Shown here one piece after another: positions 8,034 to 16,991 of a stretch of 64,000 bases of DNA. The notes under the pieces are model-generated. The model had not been told where the DNA came from and made no database searches. It worked only from the letters and a program-made list of their open reading frames with translations. Origin of the DNA: an uncultured Chitinophaga sp. (GTDB lineage Bacteria; Bacteroidota; Bacteroidia; Cytophagales; Cyclobacteriaceae); assembly GCA_902168205.1 (NCBI GenBank), contig CABHOK010000020.1, positions 1-64,000 on the forward strand, in the 5' to 3' direction. Every line of letters starts with the position of its first letter. The stretch's first letter is position 1. Made by a program: the position numbers and the translations under genes.

Positions 8034-9374
8034 ATGCCTCGCTATCTATTTCTATGCTATCACGGTAAAGGACATTTTAATCCGTGCTTTCAGTTGGCGC
8101 GTACGTTGCAGCAGTCGCATGAGGTGCTCTTTGCTGGTGTGCAGTTCTTTTTTAAGTATATAACTTCCCAGGGATTTTCGTATTACCCGTTAAAGACCGT
8201 TCCGTTTGGATTAGGACTTGAAGAATGGATGTGCGAGCAGCAAAAACGCAAGCCGGTATATTTCCATGCATTGAAAGATCGCTGGAATGATGAACTATAT
8301 AATAAGCGCGAACAAGAGCTAACAAAGTTGCTGGATACATTTGAGCCCGATGTAATTCTACTCGATACACACCAGACTACAGATTTCATCGTGCTATATC
8401 CGCTGCTGAAATCACGAAAGATACGATTGGCGCTGGTGCATGCTATGTTAACGTCTGTGCTTACGGATAATTTTCCTCCGGTGAATAGTCTTGTTTTTCC
8501 GGATGATCAGGCAGGTATAACGCGCGAGATAAATTTACTGAAACAGAAAAAACGAAATCGCTTGTGGAAACAGAAGCTGCGCTTTCTGGGCATGGACGAT
8601 GATACGATTATTCACCGGAGGGTTCGTAAAAATAAAATACCGGGTCGCTATATAGCAGCACAGCAACGGTTCTATGGATTGGTGCTGGATAATTTGCAGG
8701 AGTTTATTTTTCTGCCGCGTGAATTTGATTTTAAAGAAGCCAGGATGTACCCGAACCAGCACTATGTAGGCTTCCAGGTAGACTACGGACGGAGCGAAGC
8801 TAGTAACGATGCCTATACTTCTGTCAGAACTAAGATCCTGCAAAGAAAAGCTCTCCATAAAAAACTTGTATACTGTGCCTTTGGTACGGTGCCCATTGAT
8901 GATGCTCAAATATTTCTTTCATTTATAGATAATTTGATTGTCGCGCTGAACGATCTTAATGTAATTCTGCTGTTAGCCACAAGCCTCGATACAAATAATA
9001 TACAGTATAGTGACGATATATATATACTTCCATACGTTCCCCAATTGGACGTGCTGCAGTATTCGGATGTTTTTATAACGCATGGCGGATTGAATTCAAT
9101 TAAAGAAGCAATCGATCAGGCAGTGCCGATGCTGGTATATCCGGGTGAATCGGTGATGGACCCTCCCGGAAATTCAACGCGCGTAGTATACCATCAGCTT
9201 GGTTTGCGTGGCGATATGAAGACAGACTCCCCGGAAGATATTCATGGTAAACTCCATCAATTGCTGACAGATGGAAGATTTAAGAAGAACGTTGATGCGT
9301 TGAAACAGGTGAATCGGTCGTATTCCATTGATAAAGCGATAACACTTTTGTCAAGTCTTCCACCCATTGAATAA
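8034..9374 (+). CDS. UGT/MGT-type glycosyltransferase (GT1-like)
   Basis: 446 aa, GT-B fold. The N-terminal Rossmann-like half opens with YLFLCYHGKGHFNPCFQLA, the acceptor-domain signature of macrolide/UDP-glucuronosyl-type transferases. The C-terminal donor-binding half carries THGGLNSIKEAI (about 347-358) and VPMLVYPG. No signal peptide; cytoplasmic. Substrate unknown. The ATG directly follows an octamer array, so there is no ribosome binding site. A promoter for the next gene overlaps its 3' end. Confidence 0.83.
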   Translation: MPRYLFLCYHGKGHFNPCFQLARTLQQSHEVLFAGVQFFFKYITSQGFSYYPLKTVPFGLGLEEWMCEQQKRKPVYFHALKDRWNDELYNKREQELTKLLDTFEPDVILLDTHQTTDFIVLYPLLKSRKIRLALVHAMLTSVLTDNFPPVNSLVFPDDQAGITREINLLKQKKRNRLWKQKLRFLGMDDDTIIHRRVRKNKIPGRYIAAQQRFYGLVLDNLQEFIFLPREFDFKEARMYPNQHYVGFQVDYGRSEASNDAYTSVRTKILQRKALHKKLVYCAFGTVPIDDAQIFLSFIDNLIVALNDLNVILLLATSLDTNNIQYSDDIYILPYVPQLDVLQYSDVFITHGGLNSIKEAIDQAVPMLVYPGESVMDPPGNSTRVVYHQLGLRGDMKTDSPEDIHGKLHQLLTDGRFKKNVDALKQVNRSYSIDKAITLLSSLPPIE

Positions 9375-9397
9375 TCAGTTATACTGTTGTATCTTTC
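9367..9397 (+). promoter_or_regulatory. Promoter of the GH32 gene
   Basis: TTG (9367-9369), 20-bp spacer, TATCTTTC (9390-9397), close to the Bacteroidota consensus TTG-N17-23-TAnnTTTG. The inferred transcription start is just 5' of the ATG at 9422, which supports that start over the ATG at 9401. Confidence 0.5.
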
Positions 9398-9421
9398 TTC
9401 ATGCACCCAAACGAAAGATTT

Positions 9422-10990
9422 ATGCAGAAGTATATTGTTTATGCCGTTGTCTTGATTCTGACAGCATCCTGCACGATAAAACCTCCCGTTGAATCGCAGG
9501 GGACCGTTGTGGACGATACAGTCAAAGCGAGGAAGTACACCGAACAATACCGACCTGCTTTTCACTTTTCACCCGATCATAATTGGACGAACGATCCGAA
9601 TGGATTGTTATACTTTGATGGTGAGTATCACTTGTTTTATCAGTATAATCCCTTTGGTAACAAATGGGGACACATGAGTTGGGGGCACGCGGTAAGCACC
9701 GATTTGCTTCGCTGGGAGCATTTGCCAGTAGCGATCACAGAATATACAGATAAAGCATCAGGCGATAGTACGATGATCTTTTCCGGTAGTGCCGTAGCGG
9801 ATGTGAATAATACCAGTGGCTTTTTTTCGAAAGGCGGAGGTGGTATGGTGGATATATATACCTCACACGTACATCGTAACAACCAACAGTTAACGCAGCA
9901 TCAGAGTGTAGCTTATAGTGAAGATCGTGGCAGGACGTTTACGCGGTATACTGACAATCCTGTGCTTGATAAAAAACTGAAAGATTTTCGTGATCCAAAG
10001 GTTTTCTGGTATGAACCGGAAAAGAAATGGGTGATGACAGTGGTTGTTCCCGATAAATTCAAAGCGCAGTTTTACGAATCAAAGAATTTAAAAGATTGGA
10101 AACTGCTAAGTGAATTCGGTCCGCTCGGAGACACTGCAAAAATATGGGAATGTCCGGATCTGATAGAGGTACCGTTGCTTGATAATCCTGCGAAGAAAAA
10201 ATGGGTGCTGCTCATTTCGAACTCACATCCGCAAGGACCAACCTTTGTCGGTATGCAATACTTCGTTGGTAATTTTGATGGAAGAAAATTTACGCCTGAG
10301 TATCCGAAACAGTACCCGCTATACCTAGAATATGGTAAAGACTTTTACGCAGCTGTTACTTTTAACAATGTACCGAAGAGCGATGGCCGGACTATCTTGC
10401 TTGGCTGGGCTAACAATTGGGCTTACGGACAGGATATACCAACCGAGCCATGGCGAAGTGCTATGACGCTGCCGCGTGAGCTATATCTGAAAAATACAGC
10501 GTATGGTTATCGTGTGATTCAGAAGCCTGTTCGGGAACTGGCTGCAATCCGGGATGATAGCGTAAAATATACTCCGCCTGGTAAAGTGTTTCCCGGAAAA
10601 AGTTTTGAAGTCAATTATAGCTATACCGCGGGCAATGCCGCGAAGTTTGGATTTAAAATCATAACCGGTGAAAACGAGGAAACGATTATTGGCTACGACA
10701 AGAGTTTACAGGAGGTATACATCGATCGGACGAAGTCTGGTAATGTGTCGTTTCATAGTAATTTTCCCAGCGTAGATCGCGCACCGGTCAAGTTGCAGAA
10801 TGGTAAACTGAAGTTGCAGGTATTTGTAGATAACTCCATCGTTGAAGTTTATATCAACGATGGAGAACAGGTTATTACCGATCAGATCTTTCCGACATCA
10901 TCTGAATATAGCTTACAGCAATTTGCCGAGGGCGGTACTGCCGAAGCTGATATGCGCGTTTGGAAAATCAAATCGGTGTGGCTGGATTAA
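9422..10990 (+). CDS. Glycoside hydrolase family 32 lipoprotein (fructanase/invertase type)
   Basis: Hydrolyses beta-fructofuranosyl linkages (sucrose, inulin or levan; substrate not determined). 522 aa from the ATG at 9422, giving a lipoprotein signal ending LILTASC (Cys17); an upstream in-frame ATG at 9401 would spoil the signal peptide. GH32 landmarks: NWTNDPNG with the nucleophile Asp, FRDPKVFW, and the acid/base motif WECPDL. A five-bladed propeller is followed by a C-terminal beta-sandwich. Probably displayed on the outer membrane. No SusC/SusD or fructokinase gene is adjacent, so this is not a classical fructan utilisation locus. Confidence 0.92.
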   Translation: MQKYIVYAVVLILTASCTIKPPVESQGTVVDDTVKARKYTEQYRPAFHFSPDHNWTNDPNGLLYFDGEYHLFYQYNPFGNKWGHMSWGHAVSTDLLRWEHLPVAITEYTDKASGDSTMIFSGSAVADVNNTSGFFSKGGGGMVDIYTSHVHRNNQQLTQHQSVAYSEDRGRTFTRYTDNPVLDKKLKDFRDPKVFWYEPEKKWVMTVVVPDKFKAQFYESKNLKDWKLLSEFGPLGDTAKIWECPDLIEVPLLDNPAKKKWVLLISNSHPQGPTFVGMQYFVGNFDGRKFTPEYPKQYPLYLEYGKDFYAAVTFNNVPKSDGRTILLGWANNWAYGQDIPTEPWRSAMTLPRELYLKNTAYGYRVIQKPVRELAAIRDDSVKYTPPGKVFPGKSFEVNYSYTAGNAAKFGFKIITGENEETIIGYDKSLQEVYIDRTKSGNVSFHSNFPSVDRAPVKLQNGKLKLQVFVDNSIVEVYINDGEQVITDQIFPTSSEYSLQQFAEGGTAEADMRVWKIKSVWLD

Positions 10991-10998
10991 AATGTTGA

Positions 10999-12669
10999 TT
11001 AGCTAATCTTTACCGGCTCACGCATACCCACCCACGTAAAACGTTTGGTAACATATTCAGGATTGGTGAACGATGCATTACCTGCAGGATTACCTCCGGT
11101 TACATGGAAGTCAGAGAATGCAGCATGCTGGTTCATATATATACCACCAATAAGGTTAAATGATACAGGTGTAGCGGCCAGTGACATTTCATCGGCAATC
11201 TTTTCTTTTACTTTGTTGTCCGTTGTATAGGCTCCGCAAGATATAGCACCGTACTTCAGTGCCATCTCCTGTGCCAGTGCTATACTTTGATCTGTATTTT
11301 TTGTTTTGATCAGTAAAGCAATCGGGCCGAATAATTCTTTGCTGAATACCTCTTTCTTGGATGCATCCACCTCAATAAGAACGGGTGTAGCTACGCGTGC
11401 ATTTTTAAACATCGGGTTCTCGAACGTGCGTGACTTCAACCATACTTTACCCGGAAGTTTTTCGGCATCGGTAACACGCTCGCATGTCTTCTTGTTTTGT
11501 ACAGCGCCCAATACAAACGGTCCGGCTTTTGGGTTGTCGGCTATAGCATTTACCTGGTCGGCCAGTTTCTGTGCAAATTCATCAAACGACACTACACCGG
11601 CAGCAGTCTTGATGCCTGCTTCCGGTATATAAAAATTCTGTGGAGCTGTACACATCTGTCCGCTATATAAAGCGACTGAGAAAGCGAGGTTTGCTACAAC
11701 CTTGTCAACGTCTTCCACCGAATCAAGTATAACAGAGTTGACTCCGGTCTTTTCCGTAAATACAGTTTTACCCGGTAATGTCTCCAGGTAACTTCCAAAG
11801 GCTGAGTTTCCCGTAAAATCAATGAGCTTTACTTCCGGATGTTCCGCCAGTTCTTTTGTTATAGTTTTACTAACGGTATCTACCGCCAACTGACAAACTG
11901 ATGGATCTATATTGTTTTCCGATAGCACCTTTTGGATTTCGGCAACCACAATAGCAATGGGTAAAATTGCACCGGGATGCGGCTTTACAATAACAGCGTT
12001 ACCGGTAATAAGACTTCCATATATGCCGGTAACGGAATTCCATGTAGGAAATGTTGAGCATCCTATAACAACCGATATACCTTTCGGTACAGCACGCCAC
12101 TCTTTGTTCAGCTGTATATTAAATTTACCCATGGGCTTGTCCCAAACTGTTTTGGATCGGAAGCGCTGTAATTCTTCATAGCCTGCCGCTATAGCTTCAA
12201 GTGCGCGATCAGCAGCATGTGGGCCTGAGGCCTGAAACGCCATCATATACCCTTGCCCCGTAGTATGCATGGTGGCATACGCAATCTCGAAGAAACGTTG
12301 TTTAACACGCTCCAGTGATTCCGTTAATATACCGGCACGATCGTCAACCGAAACTTTTCGCCATACATGAAACGCTTTCTTCGCGTTATCAACCAACGCC
12401 TGAACGCTATAGGAAGGATACTGTATCTTCAACGCTTCCTGCAGGTAAGGCGATTCTTCTTCGCCAATCCATGCTTCAGCTGCCGGTTGCTTCAGCTCTT
12501 CAAACTTTTTTCCAAGGGTCGCCTTGAATTTAGCTTGTGCATCGGCATCAGCAGTTTCGCCATATATAGCAGGTGCGGGATGTTCAGGATAGTATGCAAA
12601 AAAAGTTCTGTCGTGTAATGCTTTTACGGCATTGGTGATCGTTGCTTTATGTTTTTCAAAGAGGGTCAT
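10999..12669 (-). CDS. paaN: PaaN-type aldehyde dehydrogenase (phenylacetate degradation family)
   Basis: 556 aa aldehyde dehydrogenase-superfamily protein resembling the long PaaN family rather than PaaZ, with the N-terminal YPEHPAPAIYGE stretch typical of it and no C-terminal hydratase. The catalytic cysteine is in SGQMCTAPQN; the cofactor-domain segment VKPHPGAILP and the glutamate-region FTGNSAFGS are present. It is expected to oxidise an aldehyde intermediate with NAD(P). No other paa gene is adjacent, so the pathway role is inferred only from similarity. Confidence 0.75.
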   Translation of the reverse strand: MTLFEKHKATITNAVKALHDRTFFAYYPEHPAPAIYGETADADAQAKFKATLGKKFEELKQPAAEAWIGEEESPYLQEALKIQYPSYSVQALVDNAKKAFHVWRKVSVDDRAGILTESLERVKQRFFEIAYATMHTTGQGYMMAFQASGPHAADRALEAIAAGYEELQRFRSKTVWDKPMGKFNIQLNKEWRAVPKGISVVIGCSTFPTWNSVTGIYGSLITGNAVIVKPHPGAILPIAIVVAEIQKVLSENNIDPSVCQLAVDTVSKTITKELAEHPEVKLIDFTGNSAFGSYLETLPGKTVFTEKTGVNSVILDSVEDVDKVVANLAFSVALYSGQMCTAPQNFYIPEAGIKTAAGVVSFDEFAQKLADQVNAIADNPKAGPFVLGAVQNKKTCERVTDAEKLPGKVWLKSRTFENPMFKNARVATPVLIEVDASKKEVFSKELFGPIALLIKTKNTDQSIALAQEMALKYGAISCGAYTTDNKVKEKIADEMSLAATPVSFNLIGGIYMNQHAAFSDFHVTGGNPAGNASFTNPEYVTKRFTWVGMREPVKIS

Positions 12670-12694
12670 ATATCTGGTTGTTTAGTAGTTTATT

Positions 12695-13417
12695 TTATTG
12701 CTTGCTGCCAAAAACTCTTTTTAACAATTCAGTTGTACGTGCCACCGGATCTTCGCGTATCTTCTTCTCTTCATCGGCTATCAGTAAAAATAATCCGTCC
12801 ATCGCTTTCGTGGTAGCATAGTCATTCAGATCCGGATTTACCTTTTCAACAAACGGAATTCGATTATACTGTGTTACCAGGTCGCTATAGTATTTCGTTG
12901 CATTTACTTTGCTGAGCGAGCTCGCAATAACCGGCTGAAATTTTTCGCGCAGTTGTGCAGATGTTGTGCGCTTTAAATATTCCGTTGCTGCATTGTCTGA
13001 CCCGCGTAAAATACTCCATGCATCCTGAATAGTCATTTGCCTGATGGCATTAACAAATATAGGTTTAGCTTCCTTGGCGGCATCTTCAGCACCCCGATTC
13101 AAGGTAAGTATAAATTTATCTACTTCACTGCCCAGACCAATCTGTCGTAATTTATCTTCTACTTTTTTAACATCCGGGGGAAACGGAATTTTGATCTTCG
13201 GATTTTTGAAGTAGCCATCCAGTTGCGAAGCCATGTCTGATCCGTTGGATATACCTTTTACCAACGCTTCCTTCAATCCTTCGCCTACCTCGGCAGTGGT
13301 TAATGGTTTTTCGGTGTTAAGAGCTTTGTTCACTTCGCTCATGGTCTGGTTAAGTTGAGCGGTGGTACAGGCTGTGAATACCAGCGCTGTCAGCATTGCA
13401 AATGTCGATCGTTTCAT
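12695..13417 (-). CDS. DUF4197 domain lipoprotein
   Basis: 240 aa; the signal peptide ends in FTACTT, a plausible lipobox with Cys at about residue 17. The rest matches DUF4197, a mostly helical envelope family of unknown function; a typical run is VGEGLKEALVKGI, then DAWSILRGSDNAATEYLKR. It lies 25 bp downstream of nothing obvious and is followed on the same strand by paaN, so co-transcription with that gene is possible. Confidence 0.85.
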   Translation of the reverse strand: MKRSTFAMLTALVFTACTTAQLNQTMSEVNKALNTEKPLTTAEVGEGLKEALVKGISNGSDMASQLDGYFKNPKIKIPFPPDVKKVEDKLRQIGLGSEVDKFILTLNRGAEDAAKEAKPIFVNAIRQMTIQDAWSILRGSDNAATEYLKRTTSAQLREKFQPVIASSLSKVNATKYYSDLVTQYNRIPFVEKVNPDLNDYATTKAMDGLFLLIADEEKKIREDPVARTTELLKRVFGSKQ

Positions 13418-13505
13418 AAACTGTTTAATTCGCGTGAAAGGTAAATAAAAGTCTACGACCCTTGTAAACGTCCTGTAGTTTAAAGAAGCATTTTGGCGTG
13501 GAGAT

Positions 13506-14771
13506 TTAGGTTCGCTGTAAACGGTCCGCAGTAATCTCCTGAATATTTTTACAGCCCGAAAGAGCCATCGTTAATTCGAAGTCGGCCATGAAATTGCGGA
13601 GTACGGTATATACACCTTGTTCACCGGCAAGCGCCAGTCCATATACATAAGGCCGGCCGATGCAAACAGCTTTCGCGCCCAGAGCAAGTGCTTTAAAAGC
13701 ATCGGCACCTCCGCGAATACCGCTGTCAAGCAACACGGGTATTGTGCCCCGCGTGATATCATATATTTTTGGTAGCGCATCGAGTGTGGCAACAGCACCA
13801 TCTACTTGCCGGCCTCCGTGATTGGAAATGATAATTCCATCCATACCGTAGTCTAATGCTTTGCGTGCATCATCAGCATGCAGGATACCTTTTAACAGTA
13901 TGGGTAATTTTGTTTGTTGTCTCAAAAAAGTCAGATCATTCCATGTGGTGCATGGATTAGAGTAGGTAGCTGTAAATTTTCTCACGGCTTTTATCGGTCG
14001 GCCTGATCGAAGTTTACGCAGAAAGTTATTGCCGGGATAATTATTCACCATCTTCGCCAGTCCGGCTATACTCCTGAGCGTTATTTTTCTTTTTACATCG
14101 GCACCTTCGTCAGGTTCGTCCAGCATTTTTTGAAAAACAGGATCTGAAGTATATTGCGCTATTCCTTTACCTTCCAGGAAAGGCAGGTAGGCAAGTTCAA
14201 GATCGCGGGTTCGCCACCCGAGCAATGTAGTATCCACCGTTACAACGATGGCCTTGCAGCCGCAACGTTCAGCGCGCTGCACAAAGCTTGCTACCAGTTC
14301 ATTCGATTTACTCCAATATAGCTGAAACCACCGCGGACTATTTTTCATAACTGCGGCACACGCTTCCATGGGGCGGCTTGCCTGGTTGGAAAATATATAG
14401 GGTATACCAAGTTGTGCCGCAGCACGCGCTACGGCAATATCAGCATCGTGGTGAACCATCTCCAGTACACCGACTGGAGAAAGTAAAAATGGTGACGGAA
14501 GTTTTTCTCCGAAGAGTTCAACAGAGGTGTCGCGTTCGCCAACGTTGCATAGCATGCGTGGCACAATACTATATTTCGTAAAGGCATTGCGATTGCTCTT
14601 GATGGTGTCTTCACAACCCGCACCTCCGGCTATATAAGCATAAGCGTTACGACTCATGTGTCGTTTCGCAGAGGCTTCGAGATTTGCCAGATCAATATTG
14701 ACGCGCGGTAAAATGCCTGCAAAACCACTAAGGTATATTTCCTTCTGCCAGTCGGGAGCTGTGAATTTCAT
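13506..14771 (-). CDS. FMN-dependent alpha-hydroxy-acid oxidase/dehydrogenase
   Basis: 421 aa, family of glycolate oxidase, lactate oxidase/monooxygenase and L-lactate dehydrogenase LldD: TIM barrel with FMN oxidising an L-2-hydroxyacid. The active-site histidine lies in SNHGGRQVDG, and the FMN phosphate-binding region is DSGIRGGADAFKALALGA followed by IGRP. The N-terminal YIAGGAGCEDT is the usual family entry motif. Substrate and electron acceptor cannot be told from sequence. Single gene; no lactate permease nearby. Confidence 0.87.
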   Translation of the reverse strand: MKFTAPDWQKEIYLSGFAGILPRVNIDLANLEASAKRHMSRNAYAYIAGGAGCEDTIKSNRNAFTKYSIVPRMLCNVGERDTSVELFGEKLPSPFLLSPVGVLEMVHHDADIAVARAAAQLGIPYIFSNQASRPMEACAAVMKNSPRWFQLYWSKSNELVASFVQRAERCGCKAIVVTVDTTLLGWRTRDLELAYLPFLEGKGIAQYTSDPVFQKMLDEPDEGADVKRKITLRSIAGLAKMVNNYPGNNFLRKLRSGRPIKAVRKFTATYSNPCTTWNDLTFLRQQTKLPILLKGILHADDARKALDYGMDGIIISNHGGRQVDGAVATLDALPKIYDITRGTIPVLLDSGIRGGADAFKALALGAKAVCIGRPYVYGLALAGEQGVYTVLRNFMADFELTMALSGCKNIQEITADRLQRT

Positions 14772-14971
14772 GCGATCGGTGATAAGGTATTCTCTAAAAT
14801 AACCTTTACCAGCGAATTACACTATTCATCTTGTTTGTAGGTGTTTTGCGTTGCCAGCTGTACCAGAAAATGAATTACTTTCAACAGTATGCGATTATGT
14901 TTCTTCTGGTGAGGCAATGCAATTCCCGGCCGCAATTTGTGGCGTTTATACGGAACCATATACTACATCTC

Positions 14972-16387
14972 TCAGAAACGATAGATCATACCAATGCCAA
15001 TGGCAGCCCGATACGGTTTTAAAGTAAAGGGTTCCTGGAGGGATTCGCTGGCCCGTATAGCATGTGTAAAGCTAGGTTGTATATAAAAATTCGTTCGAGT
15101 ATTTACAGCAAGTTCCAGCCGGTATAGCAACTGATAATTAAAGTAGTTTGAAGAACGGTTGCTATAGGTGTCGCCTCCGCCTGCACGGAGAAAGCCTTTT
15201 TGATATTGCAGTCCGGCCCCGATCTTGTGCATCAGCTTATCTGTTTTTAGCCGATAGAAGAAGCCTGCTGATATACCTGCGTTGCGCATGGCATACGAAA
15301 ACTCTTTTTGTTTGATGCCCGGTTTGATGATGTAATCTTCATCCGGATTTCCTTCGATCTCTTCTACGGCACCCGCGCTATATTTATACGTTATGGTTTG
15401 ATTTTGTTGATAGTAGGAGAGACCCGCGTATACTTCTATAGCTTGGGTGACGGGTATCTGGAAACCACCATCAATCGAAAGTCCTAACCGGTTGGAAGAA
15501 AATATACCATCTGATTTTAACTCGGTGATGTTTATGGCGTCATTCTTCGCCGGAACTATTTTTTGGTAGGCAAGCGAAGGTGAAACGGTAAAGTATATCG
15601 CAGGGTGGAATTTTTTCGCGCGTTTTTTCTGCTGCTGTTCCTCTTTCTTCACTGTTTCCTTGTCTTCGATACTGTCGGTTTTAGTTATATTCTTTGCCGA
15701 ATCCTGCTTCGCGATTTCTGAAGAATGGTTACGTGTTGCCGATTGATTGTTCGTTGTTTGATTAGCGTTGATGTTGTCAGCATTCTTTATGCTATCTGAC
15801 TCAGCAGAGGTTGAAATACGATCGTTATTCTCTTGTGTATCTATAGTCAGATCTGTTGGTTTTTCGCTGGTAGTTTGTTTAGCGGTATATAGGTTGTTAT
15901 TGCTATATTTCTTTTTGTGAACGTTGGATATGGATGTATTTTGAGCTGTAGATGTGTTTATACTTTCACTGTTTCCTGCATCTTGAACGGGAATGCCAGT
16001 CTTCCCGGAAGAAGTTTCTGATTTGATCTTCTGATTCTCAGCATCAGTGCGTGCGTCATGATGTTTCTTCTGCTCGTTAACAGATGCAGGCTCCCTCCCT
16101 CGGGTTAACTCTTCAGCAGATTTATGTGTATCAGTAGCGGAATTTATACCTGCAATTTCGTCCCTGGCGGGTATGGTATCCGTTGTGTTAACGGTAAACA
16201 ACAGCAAGAGTACCAACACCACGGCAGAAGCTATATCCTGCGAGAGCTCAATCCACTTGCGGGCATCATAACGCGAAGGAGAAATGATAGCGGCAATATC
16301 ATCCCAGTCATCTTCCGGTTCTTCGGTATAGTTACTTAACCGTGTTTTGATGTTATTCCAGAAATCTTTTTCAGGCAAGCTTTTCAT
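14972..16387 (-). CDS. Dual-membrane anti-sigma-like protein with C-terminal beta-barrel
   Basis: 471 aa with an unusual plan. Residues 1-48 are a short acidic cytoplasmic segment (FWNNIKTRLSNY, then DDWDDIAAII). Residues about 49-66 are a transmembrane helix (IASAVVLVLLLLFTVN). Residues about 70-250 are a low-complexity polar linker rich in Asn, Ser, Thr and Lys. Residues about 255-471 look like an outer-membrane beta-barrel with alternating aromatic strands and a terminal Phe. The start overlaps the end of the ECF sigma gene by 17 bp, arguing for translational coupling. This matches the layout of dual membrane-spanning anti-sigma factors (Dma) reported in Bacteroides thetaiotaomicron; homology is inferred from architecture. 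Confidence 0.75.
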   Translation of the reverse strand: MKSLPEKDFWNNIKTRLSNYTEEPEDDWDDIAAIISPSRYDARKWIELSQDIASAVVLVLLLLFTVNTTDTIPARDEIAGINSATDTHKSAEELTRGREPASVNEQKKHHDARTDAENQKIKSETSSGKTGIPVQDAGNSESINTSTAQNTSISNVHKKKYSNNNLYTAKQTTSEKPTDLTIDTQENNDRISTSAESDSIKNADNINANQTTNNQSATRNHSSEIAKQDSAKNITKTDSIEDKETVKKEEQQQKKRAKKFHPAIYFTVSPSLAYQKIVPAKNDAINITELKSDGIFSSNRLGLSIDGGFQIPVTQAIEVYAGLSYYQQNQTITYKYSAGAVEEIEGNPDEDYIIKPGIKQKEFSYAMRNAGISAGFFYRLKTDKLMHKIGAGLQYQKGFLRAGGGDTYSNRSSNYFNYQLLYRLELAVNTRTNFYIQPSFTHAIRASESLQEPFTLKPYRAAIGIGMIYRF

Positions 16388-16925
16388 AGCGCTTAATTCC
16401 GATACGTGTTAATTTTTCCTTGAGCAAATACTTCGCATGGTGAAGCTGCGACCGAGATGTGCCCTCCGTTACATTCAGCAACGTGGCAATCTCGGCATGA
16501 CTATATCCTTCCACTTCAAACAGGTTAAAGATGATGCGGCAGCCTTCCGGCAGTTCATTGATAACAGAGATGAGGAATTCATCCGACAAGTTTCCTACTA
16601 TACCTTCTGTGTCAATGCCTGCTATATCATAATCCGAAGAGGTATAGAGCTGCAGGCTCGTTTTCTTCGATTTGTGATAGTGATCAATGGCTGTATGTAC
16701 CGCTATAGATTTCATCCACGATTCAAGCTTATTCGCGGTCTCAACCTGGTGTATTTTTGTAAAGATCTTGATGAAAGTTTCCTGTAGCATGTCCTGTGCA
16801 TCTTCGCGGTTTTTTGCGTACCGCCTGCACAAGCCCATGAGTCTGGCCTTGAACAGGTCGTACAGGATCCGTTGTGCGGAAGCGTCCTTTTTTTTGCATC
16901 GTTCCAGCAAGTGTTGATATTGCAT
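16371..16925 (-). CDS. ECF-type RNA polymerase sigma factor
   Basis: 184 aa sigma-70-family protein with region 2 (RRYAKNREDAQDMLQETFIKIF) and region 4 containing the helix-turn-helix YSHAEIATLLNVTEGTSRSQ. No region 1.1 or 3, as in ECF factors. It overlaps the following gene, whose N-terminus is a candidate anti-sigma domain, so its activity is probably held at the inner membrane. The upstream spacer carries a 10-bp-stem hairpin. Confidence 0.92.
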   Translation of the reverse strand: MQYQHLLERCKKKDASAQRILYDLFKARLMGLCRRYAKNREDAQDMLQETFIKIFTKIHQVETANKLESWMKSIAVHTAIDHYHKSKKTSLQLYTSSDYDIAGIDTEGIVGNLSDEFLISVINELPEGCRIIFNLFEVEGYSHAEIATLLNVTEGTSRSQLHHAKYLLKEKLTRIGIKRYEKLA

Positions 16926-16934
16926 AAACAGGGG

Positions 16935-16962
16935 AGGTCTTCACCGCGAAGTGAAGACCTGT
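16935..16962. repeat. Hairpin upstream of the ECF sigma gene
   Basis: Inverted repeat AGGTCTTCAC / GTGAAGACCT with a 6-nt loop, 10 nt from the sigma-factor start. On the minus strand there is no T tract after it, so an attenuator or operator is as likely as a terminator for the lipoprotein gene upstream. Confidence 0.6.
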
Positions 16963-16991
16963 ATTGGGTCGTTTTTTAGTTTTGTTTCAGG